A stretch of 64,000 nt of DNA from PALSA-555 sp963731625 (GTDB taxonomy: Bacteria > Actinomycetota > Acidimicrobiia > IMCC26256 > PALSA-555). Position numbers and translations under genes: made by a program. The first letter of the stretch is position 1, and the number at the start of each line of letters is the position of its first letter. The notes below the pieces were generated by a model, which was not told the origin of the DNA, searched no databases, and saw nothing but the letters and a program-made list of their open reading frames with translations. The stretch is taken from assembly GCA_963731625.1 (NCBI GenBank), contig CAVSWH010000001.1, positions 1,488,001 through 1,552,000 of the forward strand, written 5' to 3'. Shown piece after piece: positions 36,054-45,591 of this stretch.

Positions 36054-38695
36054 GGCAGGTTCTCCACGCGCACGTCGGTGACCGGTGCCGTCGCGTCGAT
36101 CAGGTCGGCCGCGCCGGGACCCGCGAGGTTGGCGGCGATGAACGCGACGCCGGGGGCGACCTGCGGGTCCGTGCGGACCGGCAGCTCGACGTTGCCGCGC
36201 GAGCTCGTGACGCGCACCCGCATGCCGTCGCTCACACCGAGCCGGTCGCGGTCGCGGGCGCTGATCCCGAGCGTCGGGTCCTCGATGAACGTGGCGAGGG
36301 CCGGCGTGCCGGCGACCTCCGCGTCGGCGCCGTAGAGCGCGTGCCCGGCCACGAGGCGGAGAGCGTATGCGTCGACCGGTGAGGTGACGGGGGCTTCGCT
36401 CTCGCCGGTCCAGCGGTGCAGCGCGACCGGCGGCGGCGGCGCGACCACCTCGTCGCCGGGCCCCGACGCCTCGGGTGTCGCGGGGATCGGCTCCCAGGAC
36501 GGCCGCCCGACCTCGCCGCCGGGGCCGAACAGCACCTCGGCCGCGTGGTCGACGAGCGGCAGCACGACGCCGTCGCGGGCGCGGCGCAGGAGGTCGGCGT
36601 CGACTCCGGCGAACGCCGGCGCGACCGCCGCGATCTCGTCTTGGACCTCGTCGAGCGTCTCGAGGTCGAAGTCGGTGCCGAGGCGCGCCGCGAGCTCGAC
36701 GGGGATGCGCCAGCCCTCCAGCGTGGATCCTTCGGGCGAGATGCGCCGCGCGAGGCGCACGACGCGTCCCTCGAGGTTCGTCGTGGTGCCGGCCTGCTCG
36801 CCCCACACGGTCGGTGGGAGCACGACGGCTGCCTGCTCGGCCGCGGCGTGCAGGAACGGGGTGACCGCGACGACGGTGTCGACCCGCTCGAGCGCGCGGC
36901 GGGCGAGCACGCGGTCGGGGAACTCGGCGAGCGGGTCGCAGTCGATGAGCACGAGGGTGTCGACTTGACCGTTCGCGGCCGCCGCCAGGATGCCGGCCGC
37001 GTCGTGGCCCGGCTCGTCGGGGACGGCACCCCAGCGCGTGCGGACGTGGTCGCGACCCGCGTCGAGGGTCACGCGGCCGGGCAGGAACCCGGGCGTGAGG
37101 CCGAGGTCGAGCGCACCGTGGACGTTGCCGCCAGGCAGCGCGGACAGGAACCGCGCGTCGGGGACCCGCCCGAGGATCGCCGCGGCGTGCACGGTCGCGA
37201 CGGCCTGCTCCGCGACGGACGAGCGCCCGAGGACGACGACGACCGGTCCGTCGCGCCCGGCGACCGCGTCGACCACCGTCTGCCCGTCGTCGCCCGTCGA
37301 CGTCGTCGAGCGGGTGAGGGCCTCGGCGACGAGCGCCGCCGACTGGTCGGCCTCGCCGGGGACGCAGCGCGCGATCGCGGTCGCGTAGGGCGTGAGGCCG
37401 GAGTCGCGGGGTGTGATCTCGACGAGCGGCACGCCGTTGTCGACGACGGCGCGCCGGACCCGCAGGTAGAGCACGGGCAGCTCGGCCTTGAGATCGGGAG
37501 CGAGGAGCACGATCGCCTTGGCGGTGTCGAGGTCGGCGATCGTGGCGCGGGGCATGCCGAGCACGACGTCGGCGGGGAGCCCGTCATCGAGCTGGGCGTC
37601 GACGTGGTCGGTGCCGATCACGCTCTTGGCGAGGCGGGCCCACGCGTACGCGGCCTCGTTCGTGTCGCCGGCGCCGCCGAGCACCGCCACCGTGCCGCGG
37701 GCGGTCATCGTGTGGCGCAGGGCGTTGGCCGCGGCGTCGAGCGCCTCGGGCCAGGTCGCCTCGAGGAGCTCGCCGGCGCGACGGACCAGCGGCGTCCGGA
37801 CGCGCGCGTCGCTGTGCACCCACTCGAGGCCGTAGCGACCCTTGTCGCACAGCCAGCCCTGGTTCACCGGCTCGGAGTCGACCCCGAGCAGGCGCACGAG
37901 GCGGTTCGACGTCGACTCGAGCGACCCGCGGCAGGCGACGGCACACGCCGTGCACGACGTCTCGCTGGCCTCGAGGTCCCACGGGCGCGCGCGGAAGCGG
38001 TAGGGCCGCGCCGTGAGCGCGCCGACCGGGCAGATCTGGACGGTGTTGCCGGAGAAGGGCGAGTCGAACGGGGTGTCGTGGTAGGTGATCACCTCGGTGT
38101 CGGCGCCGCGCCCGCCGAAGTCGATGAGTGGGTCGCCGGCCACCTCGGCCGCGAAGCGCGTGCAGCGTCCGCACTGGATGCAGCGCTCCCGGTCGAGGAG
38201 CACGAGGTCGCTGATCGGCGTCGGCTTGGCGAAGTGGCGCTTCTCCTCGACGAAACGGGACTCGCCGGGACCGAAGGCCAGCGTCTGGTCCTGGAGCGGG
38301 CACTCCCCGCCGCGGTCGCAGACCGGGCAGTCGAGCGGATGGTTCACGAGCAGGAACTCGAGGACGCCGTCCTGGGCCGTCTTGACCGCCGGGCTCGTCG
38401 TCCGTACGACCATCCCGTCGGCGACCGGGGTGGCGCACGAGATCTGGAGGCCGCGCATCCCTTCGACCTCGACGAGGCACATGCGGCACATCCCGACCGG
38501 CATCAGGCGCTCGTGCCAGCAGAAGCGCGGGATGTACGTGCCGTGGTTCTGCGCGGCGCGGATCAGCAGGTCGCCCCGTGGGGCCTGGACGGTCCGGCCG
38601 TCGATGGTCACGCTCACGAGGTCGGCGGCGTCGGCGACGGGGATCGTGTAGTGGTACTCGGACGGCCACTGCGACATGGGGACGGGCTCGGCCAT
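36050..38695 (-). CDS. nuoG: NADH-quinone oxidoreductase subunit G, operon 2
   Basis: NuoG (881 residues) carries most of the iron-sulfur chain. Visible are the [2Fe-2S] N1b ligands (C59, C70, C73, C87), the His-Cys N4 motif HPLDCPVCDRGGECPLQDQ, the N5-type motif CIQCGRCTRF, and a CTACAVAC motif with a distant WLCDKGR that fits the extra N7 cluster. The molybdopterin-like domain follows and is probably cofactor-free. The ATG at 38695 overlaps nuoF; a second in-frame ATG lies six codons later. Operon 1 has no counterpart. Confidence 0.95.
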   Translation of the reverse strand: MAEPVPMSQWPSEYHYTIPVADAADLVSVTIDGRTVQAPRGDLLIRAAQNHGTYIPRFCWHERLMPVGMCRMCLVEVEGMRGLQISCATPVADGMVVRTTSPAVKTAQDGVLEFLLVNHPLDCPVCDRGGECPLQDQTLAFGPGESRFVEEKRHFAKPTPISDLVLLDRERCIQCGRCTRFAAEVAGDPLIDFGGRGADTEVITYHDTPFDSPFSGNTVQICPVGALTARPYRFRARPWDLEASETSCTACAVACRGSLESTSNRLVRLLGVDSEPVNQGWLCDKGRYGLEWVHSDARVRTPLVRRAGELLEATWPEALDAAANALRHTMTARGTVAVLGGAGDTNEAAYAWARLAKSVIGTDHVDAQLDDGLPADVVLGMPRATIADLDTAKAIVLLAPDLKAELPVLYLRVRRAVVDNGVPLVEITPRDSGLTPYATAIARCVPGEADQSAALVAEALTRSTTSTGDDGQTVVDAVAGRDGPVVVVLGRSSVAEQAVATVHAAAILGRVPDARFLSALPGGNVHGALDLGLTPGFLPGRVTLDAGRDHVRTRWGAVPDEPGHDAAGILAAAANGQVDTLVLIDCDPLAEFPDRVLARRALERVDTVVAVTPFLHAAAEQAAVVLPPTVWGEQAGTTTNLEGRVVRLARRISPEGSTLEGWRIPVELAARLGTDFDLETLDEVQDEIAAVAPAFAGVDADLLRRARDGVVLPLVDHAAEVLFGPGGEVGRPSWEPIPATPEASGPGDEVVAPPPPVALHRWTGESEAPVTSPVDAYALRLVAGHALYGADAEVAGTPALATFIEDPTLGISARDRDRLGVSDGMRVRVTSSRGNVELPVRTDPQVAPGVAFIAANLAGPGAADLIDATAPVTDVRVENLP

Positions 38696-40031
38696 CAGGC
38701 CACCGCCTCCTCGCGCCGCGCCTCGTCGGCGCGCAGGCGCTCGAGGATCGGGTCGCGGAACCACCGCTCGAGGCTCACGACCGGGCTCATGATGCTGGGG
38801 CCGAGCGCGCAGATGGTCGTCTGCGCGAACGGGGCGTTCAGTCCGGGCACGATGTTGTTGCCGAACGACAGCAACAGGTCGAGGTCGTCGGCGCGCCCCT
38901 GCCCGTGCGCCATCCGGTAGAGGACCTTCTCGATCCAGCTCGAGCCTTCTCGGCACGGTGTGCACTTGCCGCACGACTCGTGCGCGAAGAACTTCGAGAG
39001 CCGCCAGGCGACGAGCAACGGGTCGGTGGTCTCGTCGAAGACCATGACCGCGCCCGACCCGAGCATGGACTTCAGCTCGCCCTGCACGTAGTCCATGTCG
39101 AGCGGCGCGTCGAGGTGCTCGGGCATAAGCCACGGCGACGACGCGCCACCGGGGACGAAGAAGCCCATCGCGCGCCCGCCGCGCACCCCGCCGGCAAGGC
39201 CCTCGATGAGGTCACGAAACGACGTGTGGGCGAGCTCGACCTCGTAGTTCCCGGGCCGCTCGACGTGACCGGACACCGAGAAGATGCGGGTCCCGGTCGA
39301 CCGGTTGGCGCCCATCGCGTTGTACCAGTCCGCCCCGCGCTCGACGATGTGCGGCACCGTCGAGATCGTCTCGACGTTGTTCACGATCGTCGGCGCGGCG
39401 TAGACGCCCTGCGCGGCGGGGAACGGCGGCTTGATGCGGGGCATGGCGCGCTCGCCCTCGAGGCTCGACAGCAGGCCCGTCTCGTCGCCGGCGATGTAGC
39501 AGCCGGCACCCCGGTGCAGCACGACGTCGAGATCGAAGCCTGAGCCGAGGATGTTCTTGCCGAGGAATCCGGCCGCGTAGGCGTCCTGGATGGCCTGCCC
39601 GAGCCGTTGGGCGCCGAGCGCGAACTCACCGCGGACGTAGACGAACGCGAGGTCGGTCTGGATCGCGAACGCCGCGATGATGACGCCCTCGAGCAGCTGG
39701 TGCGGGTCACGCTCGATGAGCATGTGGTCCTTGAAGGTGCAGGGCTCACCCTCGTCGGCGTTCACGCACAAGTACCGGGGAACGCGCCCTTCGGCAGGAA
39801 CGACCATTTCTGGCCGGTGCCGAACCCCGCGCCGCCCTTGCCGCGCAGCACCGAGTCGCTGACCTGGCTCGTGATCTGCTCCGGACCCATCTGGAAGGCC
39901 TTGGCGAGGGTCGCGTAGGCGTGGCCGTGCTCGCGTGCCGCGGCCATCGTCCACGAGTCGTCTGGTCGCTCGCGCAGGAACTCGGTGACCACCGGCGTCT
40001 CGTGCGGGGTGCTCGGGGCGTCGGGGCTCAC
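38695..40031 (-). CDS. nuoF: NADH-quinone oxidoreductase subunit F, operon 2, interrupted by a frameshift
   Basis: NuoF binds NADH, FMN and cluster N3. The first ~85 codons from GTG 40031 (overlapping the nuoE stop) read a proper N-terminus including VLRGKGGAGFGTGQKWSFLP, then meet TGA after FPGTCA. The rest (RYLCVNADEGEP onward, with SCGKCTPCREGS for N3) is in another frame. The two halves join if CCCC at 39777-39780 (minus strand) were CCCCC, which would read FPRYLCVNADEGEP, giving 445 residues, the normal length. A sequencing or assembly error is the simplest explanation; a true mutation would remove NADH oxidation from this complex. Confidence 0.9.
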
Positions 40032-40528
40032 GGCACATCCTCGACGGCGGTCCCGGACAGGGTGCGGGCCACGAGGCGGCGGTCCTCGTACTGGGCGATG
40101 ACGTCCGCGGCGCCCGCCGCGTCCGCCGGCCCGTGGTAGTCGTAGTTCACCTGGAACGCTGGCGCGTGGTCGCAGTACGCGATGCACTCGACCTCCTCGA
40201 CGAAGACGTCGGGGTCGCCCGCGTACTGGCCCTGCAACGCCTCGCAGAGGTCACCGCCGCCGTTCACGAGGCACGACACGTTCGTGCACACCGAGACGAC
40301 GAGGCGTCCGACGGGCTCGCGCTTGAGCATCGTGTAGAAGGAGCAGACGCCGAGCACCTGGGCGGGGGTGAGCCCAAGGAGCGCCGCGATCTCCTCCATC
40401 GCGCCCGGCGTGACCCAGCCGTCGCGGTCCTGCGCGAGGTGCAGCAGCGGCAGCAGCGCCGACTTCGCGTACGGGTAGCGGGCGATGATCTGCTGGGCGC
40501 GTTGACGGTCCGCGTCCGTGAGCGACAT
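40028..40528 (-). CDS. nuoE: NADH-quinone oxidoreductase subunit E, operon 2
   Basis: NuoE (166 residues) binds the off-pathway [2Fe-2S] cluster N1a. The four ligands are C81, C86, C115 and C119 (CTNVSC and CIAYC), and VCSFYTMLKREPVGRLVVSV is typical. The ATG overlaps the nuoD stop by one base. Confidence 0.95.
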   Translation of the reverse strand: MSLTDADRQRAQQIIARYPYAKSALLPLLHLAQDRDGWVTPGAMEEIAALLGLTPAQVLGVCSFYTMLKREPVGRLVVSVCTNVSCLVNGGGDLCEALQGQYAGDPDVFVEEVECIAYCDHAPAFQVNYDYHGPADAAGAADVIAQYEDRRLVARTLSGTAVEDVP

Positions 40529-41817
40529 CAGCGGTCCGCCTCGCCCAGGATCGGGTCCACACTGGACACGATCGCGACGGCGTCCGCCACGAGTGCGCCG
40601 CCGACCATCGGCTCGAGGGCCTGCAGGTTGTAGAACGACGGCCCTCGGATGTGGAGCCGCACCGGCTTGCCGGTGCCGTCGGAGACGAGGTAGCAGCCGA
40701 TCTCGCCCCGCGGCGACTCGATCGGGACGTACGTCTCGCCGGGCGGGACGCGAAACCCCTCGGTGAAGAGCTTGAAGTGGTGGATGAGCGCCTCCATCGA
40801 TTCGTCGATGCGGGCGCGCGGCGGCGGGGTCACCTTCCGGTCCTGGATTCGGTAGTCGCCGGCCGGCATCCGGTCGGCGCACTGCCGCACGATCTTCACC
40901 GACTCGAGGATCTCGTTGAGCCGGACCATGTACCGGTCGTAGCAGTCGCCGTTCTCGCCGCAGATGACGTCGAAGTCGACCTCGTCGTACGCGAGGTAGG
41001 GCTGGGCCTTGCGCAGGTCCCACGGGAACCCGGTGGACCGCAGGATCGGCCCGGTGATGCCCCGCGCGATCGCCTCCTCGGTGGTGAGTTCGCCCACGCC
41101 GACCAGCCGCTCGAGCCAGATGGGGTTCTGGGCGAGCAGGTCGGCGTACTGGCGCACGCCGTCCTCGATGGTGACGCAGATCTCGTTGAGGTCCTCGCGC
41201 CAGCCGTCGTGGAGGTCGGCCGCGAGCCCGCCGGGACGGATGAAGTTGTGGTTCATGCGCAGCCCGGTGACCTTCTCGAGGAAGCGCAATGTGAGCTCGC
41301 GGTCGCGCCAGCCGTAGATCATCATTGAGGTTGCGGCCAGGTCCAAGCCGTTCGTCGCCTGCCAGAGCAGGTGCGACGCGATCCGGTTGAGCTCGACGAG
41401 GAGCATCCGCATCCACACGGCCCGGAGTGGGACCTCGATGTCGAGGAGTCGCTCGACGGCCATCGAGTAGACGAGCTCGTTCGACAGCGGTGAGAGATAG
41501 TCCATGCGCGTCACGTTCGTGCCGCCCTGCACGTACGTGAGCTCCTCGGCCGTCTTCTCCATGCCGGTGTGCAGGTAGCCGATCACCGGCTTCGAGCGCA
41601 CGATCGTCTCGCCGTCGAGCTCGAGCATGATCCGCAGCACACCGTGCGTGGACGGGTGCTGGGGCCCCATGTTCAGGATCATCGTGTCGTCGGTCTCGGG
41701 CCACAGCACGCCCCCGCCGAGCACCTCGCCGCGGATGGGCGTCATCACCTGCGCGCCCTCGTCGGTCTGGGCCTCGAGGCGCCGTTCTTCTTGGTCGGTG
41801 ACCTTCGGCTCGCTCAT
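40528..41817 (-). CDS. nuoD: NADH-quinone oxidoreductase subunit D, operon 2
   Basis: NuoD (429 residues) has GPQHPSTHG (51-59, quinone-site H58), RMDYLSPLSNELVYSMAVER and the C-terminal VAIVSSVDPILGEADR. At the position aligned with the NDUFAF7-methylated arginine of NDUFS2 it has Thr84 (GYLHTGMEKT), unlike Arg74 of the operon 1 copy. The ATG overlaps the nuoC stop (ATGA). Confidence 0.96.
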   Translation of the reverse strand: MSEPKVTDQEERRLEAQTDEGAQVMTPIRGEVLGGGVLWPETDDTMILNMGPQHPSTHGVLRIMLELDGETIVRSKPVIGYLHTGMEKTAEELTYVQGGTNVTRMDYLSPLSNELVYSMAVERLLDIEVPLRAVWMRMLLVELNRIASHLLWQATNGLDLAATSMMIYGWRDRELTLRFLEKVTGLRMNHNFIRPGGLAADLHDGWREDLNEICVTIEDGVRQYADLLAQNPIWLERLVGVGELTTEEAIARGITGPILRSTGFPWDLRKAQPYLAYDEVDFDVICGENGDCYDRYMVRLNEILESVKIVRQCADRMPAGDYRIQDRKVTPPPRARIDESMEALIHHFKLFTEGFRVPPGETYVPIESPRGEIGCYLVSDGTGKPVRLHIRGPSFYNLQALEPMVGGALVADAVAIVSSVDPILGEADR

Positions 41818-42365
41818 CGGGGCGCCGGGTCGTCCTTGAACACGACGGGGATGCGCGCCGGCGCGTCGTCCTTGCGCAGCGGGTGCCCGACCCATTCGTC
41901 CGGCATGAGGATCCGGGCGAGGTCGGGGTGCCCCTCGAACGTGATCCCGAACATGTCGTAGACCTCGCGCTCCGCGAAGTTCAGGCCGGGGTACAGGTCG
42001 GTGAGGCTGGCGACGGCGGGCGCGTCGCCGCCGAGCTCGCAGATGGTCCGCAGCCGCCGGTTCCGTGGGTGGGACAGGAAGTTCGCCACGACCTCGAACC
42101 GATCGAGCGTGACGCCGGGGATCTCGGCCCGGGCCGCGTCGACGAGGTGGTCGACCGCGGTGACGTCGACGCACTGGGTGAAGCGCTCGTCGTCGCGCAG
42201 GAACACGGCGACGTCGTGCCACGCGCCTGGGTCGACGTAGACGACGGGCTGGCCGTGCGAGTCGACGGCGACGCTGCCGGGAAACCGATCGATGACCGCG
42301 GCGGCGATCTCGTCGGTCGGTGGGTCGGCTGCGACCGCGGCGGCGCCCGCGGTGTCGTCCGCCAT
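41814..42365 (-). CDS. nuoC: NADH-quinone oxidoreductase subunit C, operon 2
   Basis: NuoC (183 residues) ends with NFAEREVYDMFGITFEGHPD and LARILMPDEWVGHPLRKDDA. The N-terminal ~20 residues are Ala/Asp-rich. It lacks the Gly/Asp insertion of the operon 1 copy. It starts four bases after nuoB. Confidence 0.95.
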   Translation of the reverse strand: MADDTAGAAAVAADPPTDEIAAAVIDRFPGSVAVDSHGQPVVYVDPGAWHDVAVFLRDDERFTQCVDVTAVDHLVDAARAEIPGVTLDRFEVVANFLSHPRNRRLRTICELGGDAPAVASLTDLYPGLNFAEREVYDMFGITFEGHPDLARILMPDEWVGHPLRKDDAPARIPVVFKDDPAPR

Positions 42366-42369
42366 CGAC

Positions 42370-42939
42370 TCAGGCCGACTTCCGCCGGACCGGGATGGGC
42401 TGCACGTGCGACGGCGTGCCGTCGCGCTGGCCGACCTCGATCCCGGCGCCGGCGCCGGTGCGCTCGCGGCGGGCGAGGAGGTCGCTGGTGCGGATCTGGT
42501 GGTGCAGCGTGAGGATCCCGTGGAAGAGGGTCTCAGGGCCCGGCGGGCAGCCGGGCACGTAGACGTCGACAGGCACGATCTGGTCGACGCCCTGCACGAG
42601 CGCGTAGTTGTTGAACATGCCGCCGGTGCTGGCGCAGACGCCCATCGAGATGACCCACTTCGGGTCGACCATCTGGTCGTGCACCTGGCGCAGCACCGGG
42701 GCCATCTTCTGGCTCACCCGGCCCGCGACGATCATGAGGTCGGCCTGACGGGGGCTGGCGCGGAACACCTCCATCCCGTAGCGGGCCAGGTCGTAGTGCG
42801 CGCCACCCGTGGCCATGAGCTCGATCGCGCAGCACGCCAGCCCGAACGTGGCCGGGAAGACGGAGCGCTCGCGCGCCCACTGCACGAGGTCCTCGAGCCG
42901 CGCGGTGAGAAAGTTGTGCGGCAGCTGATCCAAGGCCAT
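42370..42939 (-). CDS. nuoB: NADH-quinone oxidoreductase subunit B, operon 2
   Basis: NuoB (189 residues) has the four N2 ligands: the CC pair in FGLACCAIELMA, the cysteine in SMGVCASTGGMF and that in YVPGCPPGPETLFH. ATG at 42939 begins MALDQLPHNFLTARLEDLVQ and follows the nuoA stop by four bases. The C-terminal ~30 residues form a basic extension. Confidence 0.95.
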   Translation of the reverse strand: MALDQLPHNFLTARLEDLVQWARERSVFPATFGLACCAIELMATGGAHYDLARYGMEVFRASPRQADLMIVAGRVSQKMAPVLRQVHDQMVDPKWVISMGVCASTGGMFNNYALVQGVDQIVPVDVYVPGCPPGPETLFHGILTLHHQIRTSDLLARRERTGAGAGIEVGQRDGTPSHVQPIPVRRKSA

Positions 42940-42943
42940 CGGG

Positions 42944-43411
42944 CTAGGCGGCTTCCTCTTCGCGGGGCTTGGCGGGATCGAGCCCATCGCGGCCCGGGGT
43001 CCCCGACACGCGCACGATGCGGCGCGCCTCGAGGCGTCCGGTGATGTGGCGGGCGGGTCCCCAATCGACGGCGCCCGTCGAGAGGAGGTAGCCGAACGGG
43101 ACCAACAGGACGAGCAGGAACACGCCCATGATCACGAGGCCATAGGTCGCGAGCGGCTTGAGCAGCACCGTGAACGGGTACAAGAAGATGATCTCGACGT
43201 CGAGGACGATGAAGGCCATCGCCACGACGTAGAAGCGGACGGGGAAGCGCTCAGCCGGCTCGTTCTCCGGAACGATGCCGCACTCGTACATCGCCTCCTT
43301 CGCGGAGTTCGGGCGCTTGCGCTGCCCGAGCAGGCCGGAGACGGTGAACGACGCGGCGACGAAGATCAGGACGAGCAGGACCATCGCCAGGATCGGCAGG
43401 TACTGCACCAT
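42944..43411 (-). CDS. nuoA: NADH-quinone oxidoreductase subunit A, operon 2
   Basis: NuoA (155 residues, three membrane helices) has RPNSAKEAMYECGIVPENEP and FYVVAMAFIVLDVEIIFLYP. The C-terminal 35 residues form a charged tail beyond the usual 120. GGAGGG lies upstream of the ATG. This is the first gene of the complete nuoA-N operon; the preceding flavoprotein gene points the same way with a 94-base gap, so an own promoter is likely but none was clear. Confidence 0.94.
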   Translation of the reverse strand: MVQYLPILAMVLLVLIFVAASFTVSGLLGQRKRPNSAKEAMYECGIVPENEPAERFPVRFYVVAMAFIVLDVEIIFLYPFTVLLKPLATYGLVIMGVFLLVLLVPFGYLLSTGAVDWGPARHITGRLEARRIVRVSGTPGRDGLDPAKPREEEAA

Positions 43412-43505
43412 GCTGGCCCTCCACGGCCGCCGGGGGTCGCTGTCGCGCGCGCAGGCTATCCGACCCCTCCCAAGACCGAGGACGCCAGCGGCGGCCCGCG
43501 GCGCC

Positions 43506-44765
43506 TTACGGCTCGGGCCCGAGCGCGACGAGGCGTGCGACGAGGAGGTACGCGGCCTCAGCGGGGCCGATCTCGTCGGGCCGGAGCAGGTTGGCCATGA
43601 TCCGCAGCACCCACTCCATCAGCGTGCGCGAGTAGAAGCCCACGCGGGTGAGCTCGCGCATCACGGCCGGGTTCCCGATCGCGCGGACGAAGGCCCGCGC
43701 CACCTTGAAGTAGAGGCCGTAGCGCTCCTCGAGACGCGCCGGGTAACCCGCGAGCGCGAGGCCGTCCCCGACGCGCAGCGCCTCGTCGATCGCGTCGGCC
43801 GCGAGGCGGCCCGTCTCGTACGCGACCGAGATGCCCTCTCCGTTGAACGGGTTCACCCCGCCGGACGCGTCGCCGACGGTGCACCAGGTCGGCCCGACCT
43901 TCGGGAACACCGACAGGCCGGTGGGCAGCTTGCCGCCCGTGGGGGGGCCGCACGCCGTGTCGGGGGCGATCCCCCACCGGGCCGGCGCCGTCTCGCAGAA
44001 CGCCTCGAAGAGATGCGTGGTGTTCACCTCTTTCCAGCCGGCGAATGTGGAGAGGAGCCCGACGCCGACGTTCACGGTCCCGTCCCCGACGGGGAACACC
44101 CACCCGTACCCCGGGAGGTGGTTCCCGGCGCGGTCGCGCAGGTCCAGGTGGCTCTCGATCCAGGGCTCGTCGTGGTACGGACTCTGGAAGTAGCCCCGGG
44201 CGGCGACGCCGAGCGGATAGGTGCGGTCGCGGGCGGTGCCGAGCGCCCGCCCGAAGCGGGAGTTGGCGCCGTCGGCGACGATGACGTACCGGGCCCGGAC
44301 CGGCTCGGGGCTGCCGCCCTTCGCCCGCAGCACCGCGCCGCGGACGAGCCCGCCGTCGACGACCGGCTCGAGCGCCTCGGTGCCCGTCCGGAGGGTCGCC
44401 CCGGCCTTCACCGCCCGGTCGGCGACGAGCCCGTCGAGGTCGCAGCGCCGGATGACGTAGCCGTAGGGCGGGAAGTCGGGGTGGTCGGGCCAGGGCAGCT
44501 CGATCGTGACGCCGTGGGCGATCGAGCGCAGCCCTTCGAATCGGAGGTGCGGGGCGAGCTCGTCGGCGAGGCCGAGGTCCTCGAGCTGGCGGACGGCCCG
44601 CGGCGTGAGCGCGTCGCCGCACGTCTTCTCCCGGGGAAAGGCCTTGCGGTCCACGACGAGCACGCGGTGGCCGGCGTCGGCGAGCCACGCCGCGGCGGCG
44701 GCCCCGGACGGGCCCGCGCCGACCACCAGCACGTCGAACTGGTCGCGATCGCCCATGGCGGACAT
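43506..44765 (-). CDS. Geranylgeranyl reductase family FAD-dependent oxidoreductase (MenJ-like)
   Basis: The ~420-residue flavoprotein has the FAD-binding VLVVGAGPSGAAAAAWLADA, the family motif FPREKTCGDALTPRAVRQL with its conserved cysteine, and the second FAD motif GDASGGVNPFNGEGISVAYE. Members reduce isoprenoid double bonds; in mycobacteria MenJ partly saturates the menaquinone side chain. The place just upstream of nuoA and next to the b6/Rieske cassette fits a menaquinone-tail reductase, but this is inference. The start is unsure: ATG at 44765 or 44756, or GTG at 44795; none has a strong ribosome-binding site. Confidence 0.82.
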   Translation of the reverse strand: MSAMGDRDQFDVLVVGAGPSGAAAAAWLADAGHRVLVVDRKAFPREKTCGDALTPRAVRQLEDLGLADELAPHLRFEGLRSIAHGVTIELPWPDHPDFPPYGYVIRRCDLDGLVADRAVKAGATLRTGTEALEPVVDGGLVRGAVLRAKGGSPEPVRARYVIVADGANSRFGRALGTARDRTYPLGVAARGYFQSPYHDEPWIESHLDLRDRAGNHLPGYGWVFPVGDGTVNVGVGLLSTFAGWKEVNTTHLFEAFCETAPARWGIAPDTACGPPTGGKLPTGLSVFPKVGPTWCTVGDASGGVNPFNGEGISVAYETGRLAADAIDEALRVGDGLALAGYPARLEERYGLYFKVARAFVRAIGNPAVMRELTRVGFYSRTLMEWVLRIMANLLRPDEIGPAEAAYLLVARLVALGPEP

Positions 44766-44831
44766 CGTGGCATCGGCCCCCCGTCCGGCCGTCACCGGGT
44801 GCGGCCCGATATGCCGTTTCCGCAGTTACCG

Positions 44832-44840
44832 TGGTAGGAA
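44832..44840 (+). promoter_or_regulatory. Extended -10 promoter of the cytochrome b6/Rieske cassette
   Basis: TGGTAGGAA (TGnTAnnnA) lies 66 bases upstream of the first cassette ATG, in a short GTTTCC/GGAAAC inverted repeat with a 15-base spacer (near 44817-44843). No clear -35. Confidence 0.35.
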
Positions 44841-44906
44841 ACCGGTACGGGACAAGGGCTGGCGCCCTGGTCTCGAGGGCCCACCAGCGCGGAGGAACCC
44901 GGCGGC

Positions 44907-45581
44907 ATGCCCAACCTGTTGCCGAACTGGCTGCCGTGGATCCATCCGGCGGGCCGGTTGATTTGGGGCTGCATCGCGCTGGTTTTCGGCTTGATGTTCG
45001 TGGTGGCGCTGATGAAGCGCCCGTTGTTCAAGCGACCGTTCCCGAACGCGGTGGGCTACGCCGCGTTCCCGATCATCGTCGCGGTCGGGCTCCTCGCGGC
45101 CAAAGCCTTCCCCGACTATCAGACGTGGTGCGCGTGGCTCGCGGCGCTCGCACTCGCCGGGCTCGGCCTGGTCATGGTCGCGTCGAGCAAGGAGCACGAC
45201 CCGGAGGAGCCGGCGACGTGGGCCGAGTGCTTCGCGGGGGCGCTCGGCGTGTTCGCCCTGTTCGTCGTGGGGTTCGCGATCATCCCGAGCGAGTGGTTGA
45301 ACTACGCGAACTCGTACCTGAACTGGGGCGACACGACGAAGTTCGTGTGGACGAGCCACGAGCAGATGCTGTTCCTGCCGTTCAACTGGCCGTTCAACTA
45401 CGACTATCCGTCGATGCGCGACACGGTCGCGGTCCTGATCTACGTCGTGACGATCGGTCTCGATCTGAAGCTGTGGGTCATGTGGCAGCGGCGTCATGAA
45501 GTGAAGGAGACGCCGGCTGTCGCCGAGGGCGCGCCGGCCAAGCGGTCTCGTTTCGGGCGGCCCGTCCGGGTCCGAAGCTAG
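44907..45581 (+). CDS. Unknown multi-pass membrane protein heading the b6/Rieske cassette
   Basis: I do not recognise this 224-residue protein. It has about five membrane helices (near 17-36, 51-67, 74-92, 108-126 and 172-190) and an aromatic-rich outer loop between the last two (WLNYANSYLNWGDTTKFVW then HEQMLFLPFNWPFNYDYP). It contains few cysteines and no heme or Fe-S motif. GGAGGAA lies nine bases before the ATG. The ferredoxin gene starts 10 bases after its stop, so it is probably an accessory or anchor subunit of the encoded complex. Confidence 0.75.
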   Translation: MPNLLPNWLPWIHPAGRLIWGCIALVFGLMFVVALMKRPLFKRPFPNAVGYAAFPIIVAVGLLAAKAFPDYQTWCAWLAALALAGLGLVMVASSKEHDPEEPATWAECFAGALGVFALFVVGFAIIPSEWLNYANSYLNWGDTTKFVWTSHEQMLFLPFNWPFNYDYPSMRDTVAVLIYVVTIGLDLKLWVMWQRRHEVKETPAVAEGAPAKRSRFGRPVRVRS

Positions 45582-45591
45582 GAGGCTGCCC

